NCBI GenBank assembly: GCA_910585435.1
Contig: CAJUEJ010000001.1
Coordinates: 157,565-221,564 of the forward strand
From: an uncultured Hungatella sp.
Lineage (GTDB): Bacteria > Bacillota > Clostridia > Lachnospirales > Lachnospiraceae
Direction of reading: 5' to 3'
DNA length: 64,000 nt
Shown here: piece after piece, positions 57,646 through 64,000 of the stretch
Position numbering within the stretch: position 1 is the stretch's first letter
Layout of the letters: each line of letters opens with the position of its first letter
Notes under the pieces: model-generated
The model's input: only the letters and a program-made list of their open reading frames with translations
Told to the model about the DNA's origin: nothing
Database searches by the model: none
Translations under genes and position numbers: made by a program

Positions 57646-58413
57646 ATGGAGGCTTATACAAGCTTTGCGGCAGTGTATGACAGGTTTATGGATAATGTCC
57701 CGTATGAGGAGTGGACCGGGTATCTCCAGGGACTTCTGGCAGAATACGGTGTAGAGGACGGGCTGGTGCTGGATCTGGGATGCGGGACAGGAAATGTGAC
57801 GGAGGCCCTGGCATCCCGGGGATATGACATGATCGGGGTGGACAATTCGGAGGATATGCTTCAGATTGCCATGGACAAAAGGGGCAGATCCGGCCTGGAT
57901 ATCCTTTATCTTCTCCAGGATATGAGGGAGTTTGAGCTGTACGGGACGGTGGCCGCGGTTGTCAGTATCTGTGATTCCATGAATTATCTTACGGCGTATG
58001 AGGATCTGGTGCACACCCTGTCTCTGGTTGACAATTACCTTGACCCGGGAGGCATATTTATATTTGATTTGAATACCCTTTACAAATACAGGGATGTCAT
58101 CGGAGACAGGACCATCGCCGAAAGCAGGGAGGACTGCTGTTTTATCTGGGACAATGTCTATGATGAACAGGACAGGATCAACGAGTATGCCCTGACTCTG
58201 TTTATCAGGGAAGAGAAGGGGCTGTACCGGCGGTTTGAGGAGACCCATTACCAGAGGGCCTACACCCTGAAGGAAATAAGACAGGCTGTGGAGGAGGCCG
58301 GTATGGAGCTGGCGGCTGTCTATGACGCATTTACCAGAGAAGCCCCGAAAAAGGACAGTGAACGGGTCTATGTGGTGGCAAGGGAGCAAAAAAAGGCCAG
58401 AAGGGAAATATAG
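57646..58413 (+). CDS. SAM-dependent methyltransferase (class I)
   Basis: This 255-residue enzyme has the class I fold. Motif I is LVLDLGCGTGNVTEAL, followed by YDMIGVDNSEDMLQIA (acidic residue binding the ribose), MREFELYG, and a post-I CDSMNYL segment. The start SFAAVYDRFMDNVPYEEW is typical of a broad group of clostridial methyltransferases without known substrate. The ATG at 57646 follows GGGAGGG. The open frame extends to 57520 but has no start signal there. It precedes hslO on the same strand, a frequent clostridial neighbourhood. The methyl acceptor cannot be predicted. Confidence 0.9.
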   Translation: MEAYTSFAAVYDRFMDNVPYEEWTGYLQGLLAEYGVEDGLVLDLGCGTGNVTEALASRGYDMIGVDNSEDMLQIAMDKRGRSGLDILYLLQDMREFELYGTVAAVVSICDSMNYLTAYEDLVHTLSLVDNYLDPGGIFIFDLNTLYKYRDVIGDRTIAESREDCCFIWDNVYDEQDRINEYALTLFIREEKGLYRRFEETHYQRAYTLKEIRQAVEEAGMELAAVYDAFTREAPKKDSERVYVVAREQKKARREI

Positions 58414-58479
58414 AAGGGCTGCCGGCAGGCGGCAGAAACAACAGCGAAAATCAGACGGAATGATAGAAAGGAACAGGGA

Positions 58480-59361
58480 ATGACAGATTATATAGTTCGT
58501 GCAACAGCGGCACAGGGACAGATCCGTGCCTTTGCCTCAACAACCAGGGAGCTGGTGGAGACGGCCCGAAAGGCTCACAACACCAGTCCGGTGGCCACAG
58601 CGGCTTTAGGGCGTCTTTTGACTGCAGGCGGGATGATGGGAAGCATGATGAAGGGAGACCATGACCTTTTAACCATCAAGATTCAGGGAGACGGCCCCAT
58701 AGAGGGGCTGACTGTGACGGCGGATTCCAAAGGGAACGTAAAGGGTTATGCCCACAATCCCATGGTGATTCTTCCGGCCAATGCCCAGGGGAAGCTGGAT
58801 GTGGGAGGCGCCCTGGGAGTGGGGGTCTTAAGCGTGATTCAGGATATCGGGCTGAAAGAGCCCTACGTGGGGCAGACTATCCTGGTGACAGGTGAGATCG
58901 CAGAGGATCTGACCTATTACTATGCAACCTCAGAGCAGACCCCGTCGTCTGTGGCCCTGGGGGTTCTGATGAATAAGGACAATACAGTAAGGCAGGCGGG
59001 AGGCTTTATGATTCAGCTGATGCCGGGGGCGTCGGAAGAGGTGATTGAGAACCTGGAGGAAAAGCTTAAAGGGCTGCCGTCTGTCACGGCCCTGCTGGAT
59101 GAAGGCATGACGCCGGAGAATATGTTAAAAAGGCTTTTAGGGGATCTGAACCTGGAGATTACAGACAGGATGGAGACACGGTTTTTCTGCAACTGTGACA
59201 AGGCCAGGGTGGAAAAGGCCCTGATCAGCATCGGGAAGAAAGAACTGCAGGACATGATTGACGACAGGAAGCCGGTGGAGATAAACTGCCATTTCTGCAA
59301 CAGGAATTATACCTTCTCGGTTGCGGAGCTGGAGGAGCTGATAAAAAAGTGTGCGTCTTGA
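58480..59361 (+). CDS. hslO: Redox-regulated molecular chaperone Hsp33
   Basis: Hsp33 is a holdase switched on by oxidative stress when its zinc-bound cysteines form disulfides. The 293-residue protein has the N-terminal substrate-binding domain (IVRATAAQGQIRAFASTTRE, HNTSPVATAALGRLLTAGGM, GVGVLSVIQDIGLKEPYVG). The C-terminal switch has its zinc Cys pairs in FFCNCDKARV and INCHFCNRNYTF, 33 residues apart. All four cysteines are present, so the redox switch should work. The ATG at 58480 follows GAAAGGAACAGGG. It lies 66 bases after the methyltransferase gene. Confidence 0.96.
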   Translation: MTDYIVRATAAQGQIRAFASTTRELVETARKAHNTSPVATAALGRLLTAGGMMGSMMKGDHDLLTIKIQGDGPIEGLTVTADSKGNVKGYAHNPMVILPANAQGKLDVGGALGVGVLSVIQDIGLKEPYVGQTILVTGEIAEDLTYYYATSEQTPSSVALGVLMNKDNTVRQAGGFMIQLMPGASEEVIENLEEKLKGLPSVTALLDEGMTPENMLKRLLGDLNLEITDRMETRFFCNCDKARVEKALISIGKKELQDMIDDRKPVEINCHFCNRNYTFSVAELEELIKKCAS

Positions 59362-59429
59362 CGCACACTGGCGCCGAAGCGGCAGCTGTATCAGCAGCCA
59401 TTTTTCTTAGCGCAAAGTGCGCATAAAGC

Positions 59430-59460
59430 AAAAAGAACCATCCCGATGGGTGGCTCTTTC
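59430..59460 (-). terminator. Terminator of the cold shock gene
   Basis: On the minus strand AAGAGCCACCC, loop ATC, GGGATGGTTCTTTTT. It lies about 70 bases after the stop codon. Confidence 0.8.
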
Positions 59461-59531
59461 CGTAATCAACCACGGTGTAGCTCTTTTACAAAATCTATAT
59501 AACACGAAAAGGTACACTGATAACTAGATGA

Positions 59532-59732
59532 TTAAAGTTTTGTTACATTGGTAGCCTGTGGTCCTTTAGCGCCGTCGATCACATCGAATTCTACTTCAGC
59601 GCCCTCTTCCAGGGTCTTGTAACCTTCCATGTTCAGGCCAGAGTAATGTACAAAGACATCTTTGCCTTCTTCATCACAGATAAAGCCATAGCCCTTCTGG
59701 TTGTTGAACCACTTAACTGTACCTTTGCTCAT
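59532..59732 (-). CDS. Cold shock protein (CspA family)
   Basis: This 66-residue single-stranded RNA/DNA chaperone starts SKGTVKWFNNQKGYGFICDE (RNP1 in KGYGFI), followed by DVFVHYSGLN (RNP2 in VFVHYS), and ends QATNVTKL. Length and motifs are standard. The ribosome binding site is GGAGG. The mRNA leader is only about 60 bases, shorter than the long thermosensing leader of E. coli cspA. It is monocistronic, with a strong promoter and its own terminator, as expected for a highly expressed protein. Confidence 0.97.
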   Translation of the reverse strand: MSKGTVKWFNNQKGYGFICDEEGKDVFVHYSGLNMEGYKTLEEGAEVEFDVIDGAKGPQATNVTKL

Positions 59733-59795
59733 GATGATACCTCCAAAAATAAAAAAAAATTGAGTCCATGCTGCAAACTATTTGCAACTGTCCTA

Positions 59796-59824
59796 AGAAT
59801 AGCATAATTGTAAAAAAGTGTCAA
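59796..59824 (-). promoter_or_regulatory. Promoter of the cold shock gene
   Basis: On the minus strand TTGACA (59824-59819), exactly 17 bases, TATTCT (59801-59796). The perfect -35 element fits strong expression. Confidence 0.75.
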
Positions 59825-59874
59825 ATCTTTTTCTATTATTTATATACACAAACGGGAAAGGAATGGTGAAAAAC

Positions 59875-60420
59875 ATGAAAGGTTCCAATGTTTGGAATCA
59901 TTTTAAGACGATTACGGAACATAAGCGTTTGGTTATGGAAGGCTGTTTTAAGGTAGGCCTTTTTAAGCAGGGGCTGCTTCATGACCTGTCAAAATATTCG
60001 CCGGAGGAATTCTGGACGGGAGTCAGGTTTTATCAGGGAACCAGAAGCCCCAACGCGGCGGAGAGGGAAAAGTACGGCTTTTCCAAAGCATGGCTTCACC
60101 ATAAAGGAAGAAATAAACATCATTTTGAATACTGGATTGATTTTTCCATCGACAAATCCAAAGGGCTGGTAGGACATAAGATGCCTGTCCGGTATGTGGC
60201 GGAGATGATGATGGATCGGATCGCCGCCTGCAAGGTATACAAAGGGAAAGAGTACACAGACAGCAGCCCCCTGGAATATTATCACAGAGAGAAGAAATTT
60301 ATTGTCATCCACCCAGAGACAAGAAGGCTTCTGGAGAAGCTTCTTGTGATGCTGAGCAAAAAAGGAGAGAGAAGGACATTTGCGTTTATCAGGAAGCTTT
60401 TAAAGCAGGGGGATTATTAA
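59875..60420 (+). CDS. DUF5662 family protein
   Basis: This 181-residue protein of unknown function follows the DUF5662 pattern: NVWNHFKTITEHKRLVMEGC, LLHDLSKYSPEEFWTG, FYQGTRSPNAAEREKYG, WLHHKGRNKHHFEYWID, then MPVRYVAEMMMDRIAACKVY. The conserved His and Asp residues (LLHDLSK, HHKGRNKHH) recall HD-type metal hydrolases, but no activity is established. Two starts are possible. The ATG at 59863 directly abuts AAAGGA, which is too close. The ATG at 59875 is better spaced and fits the family start. It is divergent from the cold shock gene and followed by the TepA-like gene on the same strand. Confidence 0.85.
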   Translation: MKGSNVWNHFKTITEHKRLVMEGCFKVGLFKQGLLHDLSKYSPEEFWTGVRFYQGTRSPNAAEREKYGFSKAWLHHKGRNKHHFEYWIDFSIDKSKGLVGHKMPVRYVAEMMMDRIAACKVYKGKEYTDSSPLEYYHREKKFIVIHPETRRLLEKLLVMLSKKGERRTFAFIRKLLKQGDY

Positions 60421-60567
60421 GACAGACAGCATAAAAGTGGCAGGAGAAAGGCTTTAGAAAACAGATTGCAAAAAGACAGGGGGCAAAACAGAATAGGATT
60501 CCGGGAAATGCACAAACTGAAAACGTATCAGAATCAATTCCCATAATACGTGAAAGGAAGTGTTCCC

Positions 60568-61281
60568 ATGAATCAGGACGAAAAAAGAAACGAGAAAGAG
60601 ATCGAAGAGAAAAAGGACGAAAAGCTGGAGGAATACGGGCAGGTGACCATGGAGGAGGATGGGAAGAGGAAGATTCATCTGCTGTCCATCATCGGGGAGG
60701 TGGAGGGGCATGAGAACGCTCCAAGCAACAGCAAAACCACCAAGTACGACCATGTCCTTCCCATGCTGGCACAGCTGGAGGATGATGAAAAGATCAAAGG
60801 CATGCTGGTGCTTTTAAACACTTCCGGCGGGGATGTGGATGCAGGCCTTGCCATCGCGGAGATGATCGCATCCCTAAGCATGCCCACAGTGTCCCTGGTT
60901 CTGGGCGGAAGCCATTCCATCGGTGTGCCTCTGGCCGTCTCCACCGATTATTCTTTTATTGTGCCTACGGGCACCATGATGGTTCACCCGGTGCGGATGA
61001 CAGGAATGGTCATCGGGGCGTCCCAGACCTATGAGTATTTTGAGATGATTCAGGACAGGATTATCAGCTTTATCTCCAACCATGCGTCCATCGCTTACGA
61101 CCAGGTGAAAAAGCTGATGCTGAATACGGAGATGCTGACAAGGGATCTGGGAACGGTTCTGGTAGGGGAAGAGGCAGTGAAACACGGGCTTATAGACCAG
61201 GTGGGAGGGATCCGGGATGCCTTTGAAAAGCTTCACCAAATGATGGATGAGAGGGAAGGAAAAGCACCCTGCGGGTGCTAA
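60568..61281 (+). CDS. ClpP-fold protease, TepA-like (translocation-enhancing protein family)
   Basis: This 237-residue protein has a charged N-terminal region of about 40 residues (mostly Glu, Lys, Asp), then a ClpP/crotonase fold. Visible parts are IHLLSIIGEVEGHENAP, MLVLLNTSGGDVDAGLAIAE, LGGSHSIGVPLAVSTDYS with the nucleophile Ser, and MMVHPVRMTGMVIGA carrying the His. Bacillus TepA is a membrane-associated germination- and secretion-linked protease of this type. The end KAPCGC is odd and Cys-rich. The ATG at 60568 follows AAAGGAAG. The gene converges on the YesN-type regulator, with a 4-base overlap at the stops. Confidence 0.88.
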   Translation: MNQDEKRNEKEIEEKKDEKLEEYGQVTMEEDGKRKIHLLSIIGEVEGHENAPSNSKTTKYDHVLPMLAQLEDDEKIKGMLVLLNTSGGDVDAGLAIAEMIASLSMPTVSLVLGGSHSIGVPLAVSTDYSFIVPTGTMMVHPVRMTGMVIGASQTYEYFEMIQDRIISFISNHASIAYDQVKKLMLNTEMLTRDLGTVLVGEEAVKHGLIDQVGGIRDAFEKLHQMMDEREGKAPCGC

Positions 61282-62375
61282 AAATGGATTTTCCTGTATT
61301 TGGAGGGAGGCATTCCCATCTGCTTCTTAAAAACAGTGGAGAAATATTTTTCGTCTTTGAAGCCGGTGCGGTATGCGATTTCATAGGTTTTGAGGGATGT
61401 GGTTTTTAAAAGCTCACATGCCTTTTCAATGCGGTAGTTGGTGAGGAATTCCAGAAAATTGATCCCTGTCTGCATCTTGAACAGCAGGCTTAAATAGGCC
61501 GGCGTCACATGCACCTGCCGGGACAGAAGGTTTAAGTCCAGGTTCTCGCCGTAGTGTTCTTTGATGTATCGGATGGCCCCGTACACAGGGATGCTTTTTC
61601 CTGCTTTCTCGCTGATTTTATCTGCGATATCCAGGACGATGCCCTTAAGAGCCGTTTCAAGGCATTGCAGGCTGGAGAATTCTGTCAGCTGATTAAAATC
61701 CATAAGGGTATGCATCTGGGGAGGCAGGGGGATGGAGCATTCCCTGCACAGCCTTGCAATATCTAAAATAAGGGCCAGAAGATAATGGATGATTCCCCTT
61801 TCGGTAACGGATTTTTCGGTGAAGGAAAGAAAAAGCTTCTGAAGCAGCTGGGCAGCCGAATCGGTTTCACCGGTTCTTATGGCTTCCAGCAGCTTCTTTT
61901 TTTGTGCATCCAGATAGAAGAGGGAATTGCTATCCAGTGTGTCTGTGCCGTCAGAGGGCATTTGTAAGTCGGAAAAGACCGGTGGGATGCCTGCCTGTGC
62001 CAGCTGCTCCTTGCATTTCAGTATGCTGCTTAGCAGATCCTCCATCCGGCAGGGCTTTAAAAGATAATCCGATACGCCGTAGCGAAGGGCAGTCTGGGCG
62101 TAGACGAATTCATCATATCCGCTGAGGATGATGACCTGGATGTTCAGGTTCTGTTCATGAATATGCCGGATAATGCCAAGGCCGTCGATGACAGGCATAC
62201 TTATATCCAGAAGGGCAATGTCAGGATGCTCCCGGTGGATAATGTCTATGGCCTCCTTGCCGTTGGTGGCTTCCGTGCAGAGGGTGATATCATATTGGGC
62301 CCAGGGAATCATGTGACGGATTACATGGCTGGTTTCCCTTTCATCATCTGCAATCAAAAGTTTGGTAAGTTTCAC
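61278..62375 (-). CDS. YesN-type response regulator (receiver plus AraC domain)
   Basis: This 365-residue regulator has a receiver (KLLIADDERETSHVIRH, phosphoacceptor Asp in IALLDISMPVIDG, IILSGYDEFVYAQ, YLLKPCRMED), a helical middle region of about 130 residues, and an AraC domain at the end (LLSRQVHVTPAYLSLLFK, YEIAYRTGFKDEKYFSTVFKK, PPSKYRK). The start is GTG at 62375, seven bases after AAGGAGG, giving VKLTKLLIADDERE. The upstream kinase gene originally must have overlapped it. Now 97 bases with a duplicated start region lie between them. Target genes are not apparent in the window, and the partner kinase is truncated at its 5' end. Confidence 0.9.
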   Translation of the reverse strand: MKLTKLLIADDERETSHVIRHMIPWAQYDITLCTEATNGKEAIDIIHREHPDIALLDISMPVIDGLGIIRHIHEQNLNIQVIILSGYDEFVYAQTALRYGVSDYLLKPCRMEDLLSSILKCKEQLAQAGIPPVFSDLQMPSDGTDTLDSNSLFYLDAQKKKLLEAIRTGETDSAAQLLQKLFLSFTEKSVTERGIIHYLLALILDIARLCRECSIPLPPQMHTLMDFNQLTEFSSLQCLETALKGIVLDIADKISEKAGKSIPVYGAIRYIKEHYGENLDLNLLSRQVHVTPAYLSLLFKMQTGINFLEFLTNYRIEKACELLKTTSLKTYEIAYRTGFKDEKYFSTVFKKQMGMPPSKYRKIHF

Positions 62376-62485
62376 AAGCGTTCCTCCTTGGTGTAATATG
62401 AAGCGGCACGCGCCGCTGCGCGTCACCTGCCAGTTCGTCGGAACGATTCCAGTTGTGAAACTTGCGTTTCACAAGCGTTCCTCCT
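62369..62485. repeat. 97-bp insertion bounded by 20-bp direct repeats between kinase and regulator genes
   Basis: A 20-base sequence (GTTTCACAAGCGTTCCTCCT) occurs at 62369-62388 and again at 62466-62485. On the minus strand each copy contains the same ribosome binding site and TTGTGAAAC junction. The segment between them contains the stem GCGGC-ACGC-GCCGC and ends in a TTGTGAAAC/GTTTCACAA inverted repeat. Deleting one repeat unit would restore a direct overlap of the kinase TGA with the regulator GTG. Confidence 0.8.
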
Positions 62486-63440
62486 CATACAGTGGTTCAA
62501 GAATGGGCAGTGTCAGGGAGACGGTGGTTTTTATCCCTTTTTCGCTGGTTACAGAAAACGAAAATCTGTCCTGATAGATGATAGCCAGCCGATCTTTTAT
62601 ATTCTCAATGGCGTGGCTTTCTGCGTGAAAGGATTTGGTTCTTTGATTCAGCTGCTCTGCCATATCCCTGTCCATGCCGGCGCCGTTGTCTGTGATTTCA
62701 AATTCCAGACCGGGGCCAGAGAGGCGGCACAGGACAGTCACCTTCCCTTTCCCGTCTGTTGGCTCCAGGCCGTGGTAGATGGCGTTTTCCACCAGCGGCT
62801 GCAGGATAAGACTGGGGATGGTCTGCTCCTTTGCATCCTGGTCTAACTGGATATCATAAGAAATTTTCTCGCCGTAGCGCAGCTGCTGGAGCCGCAGATA
62901 CTGTTCCAGGAACTGGAATTCTCTGGAGACTGTGGTATATCGGGTATTCTTGCTTAAGCCGGTGCGGAATAAGTGGGACAGGATCCACACCATCTCGGCG
63001 ATCTCCTTCTCCCCCTTTGCCTGGGCCTTCCAGTAGATAGAGTCCAGGGTGTTGTACAGAAAATGAGGATTGATCCGGCTTTGCAGGGCATTAAGCTCTG
63101 CTTCCCGCTCCTTTAGCTGAAGCTTGTATACCCGCTCGATAAGCTCTGCCAGGCTGGTTACCATCTCGTTGTAGCCTCTGCCCAGCTGTCCGATCTCATC
63201 CTGGTAGTGGAAGGAGAGGAAGGATTCAAAATTCCCTGTCTGGAAAGAGTGCATGGCAGATAAAAGCTTCTGCAGAGGCCGGATTATCAGGGCGGAGACA
63301 AAAAGCATCAGAGGAATGGACAGCAGAAGGGCCGACAAGGCAAAGGGGATGAGATAGTTGGCTGTCCGGTTCAGCTTTTTTGTCAGGGTGCTGGTGGGAA
63401 CCATATAAAGGTAGATCCAGCCGGTTTTTTCATCGGTAGT
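62469..63440 (-). pseudogene. LytS/YesM-type sensor kinase, 5'-truncated
   Basis: The visible part (311 residues from the first ATG at 63404) has one membrane helix (LIPFALSALLLSIPLMLFVS), a HAMP domain, a coiled coil, the phosphoacceptor motif INPHFLYNTLDSIYWKAQ, and an ATPase domain with N-box LQPLVENAIYHGL and ITDNGAGM. The frame is open further upstream and reads TTDEKTGWIYLYMVP, the end of an extracellular sensor domain. It then meets the M56 peptidase fragment at about 63440. So the first membrane helix and nearly all of the sensor are gone. A shortened protein could be made from 63404, but no ribosome binding site is evident. Its partner regulator gene is downstream, after the 97-bp insertion. 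Confidence 0.85.
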
Positions 63441-64000
63441 ATAGAGTGGTATTTTGAGAGAACCTCTCCAACAAATTGCGATATTCTTTCGTGTCTGTTA
63501 ATTCCCATACTTTACTTTGAAATTCCGAAACGCTCATATCTTCGTAACCGTCAAATTGTAAGGCAAGCAATTTATCAAATTCTTCATCAGAAAATTCTAT
63601 GTCACGGATAGTATATTTTTCTCTGCTGCTATCGACTGCAGAGGTGGCAAAAGCAGCAGTTACGCCAACAATGAGTATTGCAGCAATACAAATTGCAAAT
63701 AATGAGGCCTTTTTTATTTTCATAACCGCTGTAATCCTTTCTTCGATAGCATTCTTACTAAAGCTGTTACAAAATGGCAGCAGCCCGCTTTTCGCCTCTT
63801 CCATACTGATAAGCATTAGCGAATAGGCAGATTTTGATGTCTCTCCAAATTGCCGTATAACGCTTTCATCACAAGCCAGTTCCAGATCACGGTTAAAAAG
63901 CATATACATCACCCACACAAAAGGGTTGAACCAATGAATACAAAGGGCCAGTGTGGCAATCAGCTTTGTGACAGTATCATAGCGATAGATATGCACATAC
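63430..64000 (-). pseudogene. M56-family (BlaR1-like) membrane metallopeptidase fragment, truncated by the kinase junction and the window edge
   Basis: Reading leftwards from the window edge the frame gives YVHIYRYDTVTKLIATLALC, where the H belongs to the HExxH zinc motif whose first half lies off the window. It continues with IHWFNPFVWVMYMLFNRDLELACDESV (conserved M56 segment), KNAIEERITAVMKIKK, and a membrane helix LFAICIAAILIVGVTAAFA. An extracellular part follows and stops after QNTTLYYR. Related proteins continue much further after NTTLY, so the last residues and the stop at 63430 come from the joined kinase sequence. The fragment is more AT-rich than the kinase. Both genes are broken at this junction, as after a recombination, insertion or assembly join. 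Confidence 0.8.

Noticed and set aside
57391..58389. 332-codon minus-strand frame
   Set aside because: It is antisense to the methyltransferase gene and overlaps the FIST start. The product has no family pattern, whereas the plus-strand gene has clear SAM motifs.
1..64000. tRNA, rRNA, CRISPR arrays, transposases, prophage genes
   Set aside because: Scanned for by eye on both strands. No convincing cloverleaf, rRNA signature, repeat-spacer pattern or transposase motif was seen.

Overview
The window looks like chromosomal DNA of a spore-forming gut clostridium of the Lachnospiraceae, close in style to Enterocloster / Clostridium clostridioforme / C. symbiosum. This is inferred from an alpha/beta-type small acid-soluble spore protein, strong AGGAGG ribosome binding sites, roughly balanced GC, a clostridial tetrahydrofolate riboswitch on folT, a glmS ribozyme, and the order HI0933-type flavoprotein, cmk, ispH, rpsA. 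I found no rRNA or tRNA gene, CRISPR array, intact transposase or phage gene.

Layout. 1-8.9 kb: 3' end of recG, a spore SASP, a metallophosphoesterase, glmS with its promoter and ribozyme, an NlpC/P60 cell-wall hydrolase and an LCP wall-polymer ligase. 8.9-18.1 kb: a carbohydrate module with two ABC permeases, a solute-binding lipoprotein, a GH112 galacto-N-biose/lacto-N-biose phosphorylase, an AraC regulator, an N-acetylhexosamine kinase-like protein and a sugar-nucleotide transferase. Together these resemble the bifidobacterial lnp pathway for mucin and milk-glycan disaccharides. 18.3-29.2 kb: a Nudix hydrolase, a SEC-C protein, an SDR/flavoprotein pair, a strongly repetitive Cys/Asn/Gly protein, a gluconate 5-dehydrogenase behind a twin GntR-type palindrome, a B12-dependent methionine synthase, a frameshifted endonuclease IV, a tiny holin-like toxin with a probable antisense RNA, and an amidohydrolase.

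29.2-46.2 kb: a decayed SNF2/SWIM helicase remnant, an OmpR-type two-component system divergent from a two-repeat lipoprotein, glutamate synthase gltBD, a LytS/YesN-type two-component system whose kinase lacks its phosphoacceptor-histidine segment, and a TRAP transporter with two binding proteins whose large permease is broken by one extra G in a G7 run. 46.2-48.0 kb: an AT-rich two-gene AAA ATPase / RloB-like (TOPRIM-type) pair with its own promoter and flanking ACGT palindromes. This is the best candidate here for an undescribed, defence-like system. 48.1-61.3 kb: folT under a THF riboswitch, a DUF3788 protein, a double-domain PPK2, a VOC protein, then flavoprotein-cmk-ispH-rpsA, a soluble MCP paired with a FIST protein, a methyltransferase, hslO, a cold shock protein, a DUF5662 protein and a TepA-like ClpP-fold protein. 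61.3-64 kb: a YesN-type regulator and a 5'-truncated sensor kinase, separated by a 97-bp insertion between direct repeats. The kinase is fused at its 5' edge to a truncated M56 (BlaR1-like) peptidase gene that runs off the window.

Several genes are disrupted: nfo, dctM, the SNF2 remnant, both YesN-partner kinases and the M56 gene. Two of these lesions sit in short G runs, so sequencing or assembly error has to be excluded before biological meaning is given to them. All identifications rest on reading motifs by eye. No database search was run.
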